Shown: in pieces, positions 4,913 to 5,624 of the stretch
How positions within the stretch are numbered: position 1 is the stretch's first letter
How the letters are laid out: each line of letters begins with the position of its first letter
Origin: Acidobacteriaceae bacterium
GTDB taxonomy: Bacteria; Acidobacteriota; Terriglobia; Bryobacterales; Bryobacteraceae
Length of the DNA stretch: 5,624 nucleotides
Reading direction: 5' to 3'
Assembly (NCBI GenBank): GCA_019239585.1
Contig: JAFAZU010000009.1
Span: 1-5,624, forward strand
Notes under the pieces: model-generated
What the model was told of the DNA's origin: nothing
The model's database searches: none
What the model saw: the letters and a program-made list of their open reading frames with translations, nothing else
Made by a program: the position numbers and the translations under genes

Positions 4913-5624
4913 TTAAACAACAACCGAGTCGAACGGCTGCACAGGGCTACCGTCAAAAGGAACCAGGAAATATTCAATGTTGATTTGCTTCGCATCGACG
5001 GTGAGCCGCAAGAAACCTGGCTCGGCATCATTGAAAGCTTCGAGTTTCACGTCTGCGTGCGTCGTCTGATAAGGCAGCTTTGATTTCGGCAGTGCCTGGA
5101 TTTCCTTTTGCAGCTTGTGCAGGCTCTTTGTATCGTTCGCATAACCGCCTGCTCCCGCGACAACGTAGGGAACGGCGCGTCCATGGACGTTCCGGGAGAA
5201 TCGCTGATAGTTATGCACATGTCCCGACAGAACAGCGTCGGCATATCGTCCCGATTTTGAAAAGGCACGGTCCAGCGCATTCAAAATATCAGGAGCTCCG
5301 CCGTGGGGTATGTCGAGTGAAAAGGACGGGTGATGCACTGTAACAATAACCTTCTTGTCCTTGGGCGCGCTCGATAGTTGAGTCACTAAAAACTGTTGCT
5401 GTTCATTTCGTCCGCGCGCGTCTAAGCTGCCTTCCACATTCGAGTACAGGCCGATGATGTTTACAAACGGCGCTTCTAGAGTCCAATACACATACGGCTG
5501 CGTCATCGACATGCGATACGGGGTTACATACTGCGGCTGCGAGTCGCAGAAATTGTCAAAGAAACCGGCCAGGGACGGCTCCTTATCCGGCGGGTCACCT
5601 TTGCGCACTTGCGTGTCTCCGTCA
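4913..5624 (-). CDS. Calcineurin-like metallophosphoesterase (purple-acid-phosphatase-like), 5' end outside window
   Basis: Partial gene: the reading frame continues unbroken past the right edge, so the N-terminal part with the first metal-binding motifs is missing. What remains (about 237 codons) holds the C-terminal half of a two-metal phosphoesterase. VTVHHPSFS (codons at about 5311-5341) supplies the metal-binding His, and SGHVHNYQRF (about 5202-5226) supplies the GHxH pair and the YQR of purple-acid-phosphatase-like proteins. VPYVVAGAGGY and a beta-rich C-terminus (GFLRLTVDAKQINIEYFL) follow. The substrate is unknown: phosphomonoesters or diesters are possible, and relatives are usually exported. 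A GTG at 5606-5608 is in frame but lies within conserved sequence, so it is not the real start. The TAA at 4913-4915 is 38 nt before the ATG of the B3 enzyme on the same strand, consistent with one operon. Confidence 0.9.
   Translation of the reverse strand, partial: DGDTQVRKGDPPDKEPSLAGFFDNFCDSQPQYVTPYRMSMTQPYVYWTLEAPFVNIIGLYSNVEGSLDARGRNEQQQFLVTQLSSAPKDKKVIVTVHHPSFSLDIPHGGAPDILNALDRAFSKSGRYADAVLSGHVHNYQRFSRNVHGRAVPYVVAGAGGYANDTKSLHKLQKEIQALPKSKLPYQTTHADVKLEAFNDAEPGFLRLTVDAKQINIEYFLVPFDGSPVQPFDSVVV

Overview
The window reads as chromosomal DNA of a soil- or sediment-type bacterium, possibly an acidobacterium. The basis is the family make-up (a subclass B3 metallo-beta-lactamase, a secreted-type calcineurin-like phosphatase, a single-chain dihydroxyacetone kinase, and a membrane protein whose motifs I associate loosely with soil lineages) plus moderate-to-high GC in the housekeeping half. 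No ribosomal or phylogenetic marker is present, so this assignment is inference.

Left part (1-1680, minus strand): a complete HigB-HigA type II toxin-antitoxin operon (510-851 toxin, 106-513 antitoxin). The genes share an ATGA stop/start overlap and have a recognisable promoter whose 17-bp spacer is almost filled by a perfect 9+3+9 palindrome, the probable HigA operator. Just upstream on the same strand lies a six-helix membrane protein of unknown function (920-1651). Positions 1-105, beyond the higA stop, hold no gene or terminator that I can recognise.

Middle (1680-2294, plus strand): two small tightly spaced genes. The first looks like the C-terminal toxic domain of a polymorphic (Rhs/CDI-like) toxin without its delivery body. 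The second is a small acidic protein that is the likely immunity protein. The open frame of the first continues upstream of its first ATG to a stop at 1677-1679, so it may be a detached toxin tip or a remnant of a larger gene. Together with higBA it makes the left 2.3 kb look like an accessory island of toxin-neutraliser modules.

Right part (2332-5624, minus strand): a compact three-gene operon transcribed toward the toxin/immunity pair. In order of transcription it holds a calcineurin-like (purple-acid-phosphatase-like) phosphoesterase whose 5' end lies outside the window, a subclass B3-type metallo-beta-lactamase with all zinc ligands present, and an ATP-type dihydroxyacetone kinase (DhaK-DhaL fusion). 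The last two overlap by ATGA. The pairing of a B3 enzyme with a triose kinase and a phosphatase is unusual and suggests either a small catabolic or salvage role or an operon assembled by chance. The operon converges on the immunity gene with only 37 nt between stop codons and no obvious hairpin terminator.
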